NCBI GenBank assembly: GCA_915063485.1
Contig: CAJZDJ010000053.1
Location: 1-13,454 of the forward strand
DNA from: an uncultured Actinomyces sp.
Lineage (GTDB): Bacteria > Actinomycetota > Actinomycetes > Actinomycetales > Actinomycetaceae
Reading direction: 5' to 3'
Length of the DNA stretch: 13,454 nucleotides
Under the pieces are notes generated by a model. It was given only the letters and a program-made list of their open reading frames with translations, was not told the DNA's origin and ran no database searches. A program made the position numbers and the translations under genes. Numbering within the stretch: position 1 is the stretch's first letter; every line of letters starts with the position of its first letter. This document shows positions 11,047 to 13,454 of this stretch, one piece after another.

Positions 11047-13454
11047 TTATTGGTGTGTGCCTGACTCGCATTGCAAGGCGGCGTTATCTTCTTTTTCTTC
11101 CGCCGGGGTAATGCTGGTGGCGACATATAGACTCACTCCACCATCAAATGTGGTGTAGTGCTTTTCTTCTTTACCAGCACTGGGGGCCATCGTGTAGGTT
11201 TTGCCTGCCCAGGTAATGGTGCACTTGGTGGTGGAGCCATCCTTCCAGTCCCACAGCTTGACGCCATAGCGGTAGCAGTTGGGGCTGGTGCTGCCGCAGC
11301 TGCCGTTTACTACCTGGGAGCGATCTACAAAGCCCTGGTAGTTGTTGGCTGGCTTGGGTTCTGCCGCCGACGGCGCCGCTAGGCTTTGGCAGCGCGGTTC
11401 AGATTCGCGGGTGCCGGCCTCGCTGGTTACCTGCTTGGAGCTGGTGCAGATTTTTACTTCTTTACCTGCCTCAACCCCATTTTGGAATTCCACAGTGCCG
11501 CCGCTTGCAGGTGGCTCCTGCTTATTGGTGTAGCTGCCAGAATCGGCGCTGATATAAGCCGAACTGGTGGCGGTGCGTCCATTGCCGTTAGCGGGGCCAA
11601 CTTGGCAGCTGACCTTAGTGGCCTCAGGGCGAGTGCAGGCCAAAGTGGGCGAGATTGGGGCGCCAAAAGGCGTCACCTTACCGGCCACTACCCCTTCAGA
11701 GCACTTACCTGAAGAGTTACAGGCGCGCACATAAATAGTGGATTCTTTACCGTTAGTTAAGCCGTTACCTGTTTTATTGGCTACCGACTGCCAGGTGTTC
11801 TGATCGGTTGACCATTCCAGCTGAGCATTTTTATCACCGCTGGTAGCCGTGAAGTTCACCGCGTTATCGGCGCCAGTAGCCTTGGGCGCTGCAGACACTG
11901 AAGGAGCAGATACTTTCCCCTCCAGCGTCATGGTGTATGAGACTTCCTCAGAGGTGCCGCCGCGAGTTACTGCCCTAACTGAGAACCTCACGGTCCTGTC
12001 TACGCTTGTATCAATTTCATAGGGCTTATTTAACCCATAAATTACTATGGAGCTAGAGGGCGTACCGCTATCGGAGTAGGCCAGGAGGTAGTGGGCAATC
12101 GGCAGCCCACCAGTGTCAGATGGCGGATTCCACGACACCAGCACCCTGGTGGTACCACCTGAGCCCTGGCCCTGCTTGACTGCCGTTAAATTAGTGGGCG
12201 GGCCAGGCTTACCATAGGGAGTCACCGGCTGGCTAGCAGCTGATTCCTGACTGGCGCCTTGGGCATTAACCGCGCGCACGGTAGCCGTATAGGCCGTGCC
12301 GTTGGTCAGGCCCGTAAAGGTAGCCTCAGGTTCGGTTACGTTCTGGCTGAGCCCACCTGGGGAGAGCGTAATTACGTAACCGGTGATACGTGAACCTGGC
12401 GAGTTAGACCTGTTCCACGTGAAACTAGCGCTACCGTCACCAGCCTTACCAACAGGGGCCCCAGGCGCCGTCGGCACCACACTGACTTGCACACTGGCGG
12501 TATTAGAACGCGGGGACTGCCCCACCGCGTTATGGGCCACCACATAGAAGGAGTGGGTAACTCCCGGGGTGCGACCGGTCATAATGCAGCTGGTGACCAC
12601 GCCACAGTCAAGCAGGTCGCCCTGCACTGTGTCGTGGACAGTGAAGTTAGTGATGTCGGCACCGTTAGAAGCCCCGGCGGTGAAGGAAACCGTCACCGAG
12701 CCGGCCCCATTAGTGGTGGCGCTAACCCCACTGGGGGCGTCAGGCAAACCGCGCACGCTCACCGCAATGGTGCCCGAAACTTCACGTTCAGCATCGTTAG
12801 TTTTATCGCCCACCCGGTAGGAGATGTTGTAGGTGCCGTGCAGTCCATCTCGGGCGCTAATGGTCAGGGACGTGCCCGAGGCCCGCACGGTAATACCGTC
12901 GCTGGAGCTAGGCGAACCCACCAGGTGAATCGGGGTGTCAGTAAAGGGGTTGGTGGCATAGTTGGCCACGTCAACCGTAGTGGATTTACCTGCATCTACA
13001 CTGACCTGGGCCTGGCTTAGCTGCACCAGTGGCTCTTTAGCGCCGGTGACACTAACCGGAATTACCGATTTAGTGCTGGCCCCCTTGGCGTCGCGCACAG
13101 TCAGCGCCAAGTTAGCGCTGTTGCCACGCTTAGCCCCGGCGCCCGCCTGCACCTTGAGGGTGTGGCCATCAACGCTAACCTGGATGCCGTTGCTAGCCCC
13201 CGAAACCGTGTAGGTCATGGAGGCAGGATCATCACCGTCAGGGTCGCTAACCCAGCTGCTCATATCCGCGCTGACACTTTGACCACCCACAGCCACCTCA
13301 ATGGCGGTGGGGCGCACCTGCGGGGGACGGTTAGCGGCACCCGGATCCACAATCAGCGGGATCGTAAGCGTAGCGGACAGAGCCTTATCGTCACTGCCAT
13401 CAGTTACCGTAACCGTGATTGAGGAGGGCCCGGAATAGTCAGCTTTAGCCCCAA
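11047..13454 (-). CDS. Large Ig-like/fibronectin type III surface protein, C-terminal part (N-terminus outside window)
   Basis: The frame is open to the right edge, giving 801 residues; an internal GTG at 13350 is not a credible start because coding-type Ig-like sequence continues upstream of it (GPSSITVTVTDGSDD). Domains by coordinate: Ig/cadherin-like with DPDGDD (about 13329-13039), a second Ig-like (13038-12751), FN3 domains at about 12747-12475, 12474-12217 and 12213-11923, a degenerate FN3/Ig-like unit (11910-11656), a Cys-containing segment (11655-11338), and a C-terminal domain (about 11337-11050). No LPxTG motif or C-terminal TM is visible, so anchoring, if any, must be N-terminal. 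The role is likely adhesion or external sensing. In bifidobacteria the equivalent PFNA gene product is a membrane-associated FN3 protein, and I recall a report that its FN3 fragment binds TNF-alpha; whether this holds here is unknown. The stop is TAA, 68 bases before moxR. Confidence 0.93.
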   Translation of the reverse strand, partial: GAKADYSGPSSITVTVTDGSDDKALSATLTIPLIVDPGAANRPPQVRPTAIEVAVGGQSVSADMSSWVSDPDGDDPASMTYTVSGASNGIQVSVDGHTLKVQAGAGAKRGNSANLALTVRDAKGASTKSVIPVSVTGAKEPLVQLSQAQVSVDAGKSTTVDVANYATNPFTDTPIHLVGSPSSSDGITVRASGTSLTISARDGLHGTYNISYRVGDKTNDAEREVSGTIAVSVRGLPDAPSGVSATTNGAGSVTVSFTAGASNGADITNFTVHDTVQGDLLDCGVVTSCIMTGRTPGVTHSFYVVAHNAVGQSPRSNTASVQVSVVPTAPGAPVGKAGDGSASFTWNRSNSPGSRITGYVITLSPGGLSQNVTEPEATFTGLTNGTAYTATVRAVNAQGASQESAASQPVTPYGKPGPPTNLTAVKQGQGSGGTTRVLVSWNPPSDTGGLPIAHYLLAYSDSGTPSSSIVIYGLNKPYEIDTSVDRTVRFSVRAVTRGGTSEEVSYTMTLEGKVSAPSVSAAPKATGADNAVNFTATSGDKNAQLEWSTDQNTWQSVANKTGNGLTNGKESTIYVRACNSSGKCSEGVVAGKVTPFGAPISPTLACTRPEATKVSCQVGPANGNGRTATSSAYISADSGSYTNKQEPPASGGTVEFQNGVEAGKEVKICTSSKQVTSEAGTRESEPRCQSLAAPSAAEPKPANNYQGFVDRSQVVNGSCGSTSPNCYRYGVKLWDWKDGSTTKCTITWAGKTYTMAPSAGKEEKHYTTFDGGVSLYVATSITPAEEKEDNAALQCESGTHQ

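Noticed and set aside
12487..13020. Plus-strand open frame of 177 codons opposite the Ig/FN3 gene
   Set aside because: The minus frame here encodes clear Ig-like and FN3 domains; the plus translation is Gly/His-rich with no family features.
11047..13350. Treating the GTG at 13350 as the true start of the Ig/FN3 gene
   Set aside because: The frame continues upstream to the window edge with the same domain-like beta-strand sequence, and there is no signal peptide after 13350 as a surface protein would need.

Overview
The window is one strand-biased, tightly packed gene block. All eight protein genes lie on the minus strand, so transcription runs from the right edge (13454) to the left edge (1). 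Base composition is moderately GC-rich by eye. The gene families (Hanks kinase, PP2C, FHA, RDD-FHA, MoxR, DUF58, DUF3488-type transglutaminase, Ig/FN3 surface protein) suggest an actinobacterium. The set and order closely resemble the PFNA cluster described in Bifidobacterium and relatives, so Bifidobacteriaceae or Actinomycetaceae are the best guesses. The sequence alone does not settle the genus. I see no rRNA, tRNA, CRISPR array, transposase or phage gene.

Layout in transcription order: (1) the 3' part of a large secreted or surface Ig-like/FN3 protein (13454-11047, 5' end outside the window); (2) a 68-bp gap with a small inverted repeat and a weak promoter candidate; (3) a MoxR AAA+ ATPase (10978-10013); (4) a DUF58 membrane protein (10009-8762); (5) an eight-TM transglutaminase-like protein (8765-5853); (6) an RDD membrane protein ending in an FHA domain (5856-4252); (7) a PP2C Ser/Thr phosphatase (4252-3362); (8) a long low-complexity protein ending in a zinc ribbon and an FHA domain (3365-762); (9) the N-terminal 254 residues of a Hanks-type Ser/Thr kinase (762-1, C-terminus outside the window). 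Downstream of moxR the genes overlap by 1-4 bases or are separated by 3 bases, which implies one mRNA with translational coupling.

How it probably works (inference): kinase and PP2C form a reversible phosphorylation switch. The two FHA proteins are the likely phospho-threonine readers, one membrane-bound (RDD) and one soluble. MoxR and DUF58 form the usual ATPase/partner pair acting on the membrane-embedded transglutaminase-like protein, whose folded domain faces outside. The Ig/FN3 protein is the external adhesive or sensing component. I do not see a wholly new system. The most unusual points are the transglutaminase domain with Asp in place of its catalytic Cys, the long basic cytoplasmic tail of the same protein, the roughly 400-residue Ala/Ser/Pro linker of the FHA protein, the Cys-containing C-terminal domain of the Ig/FN3 protein, and a strikingly high local density of the tetranucleotide CTAG.
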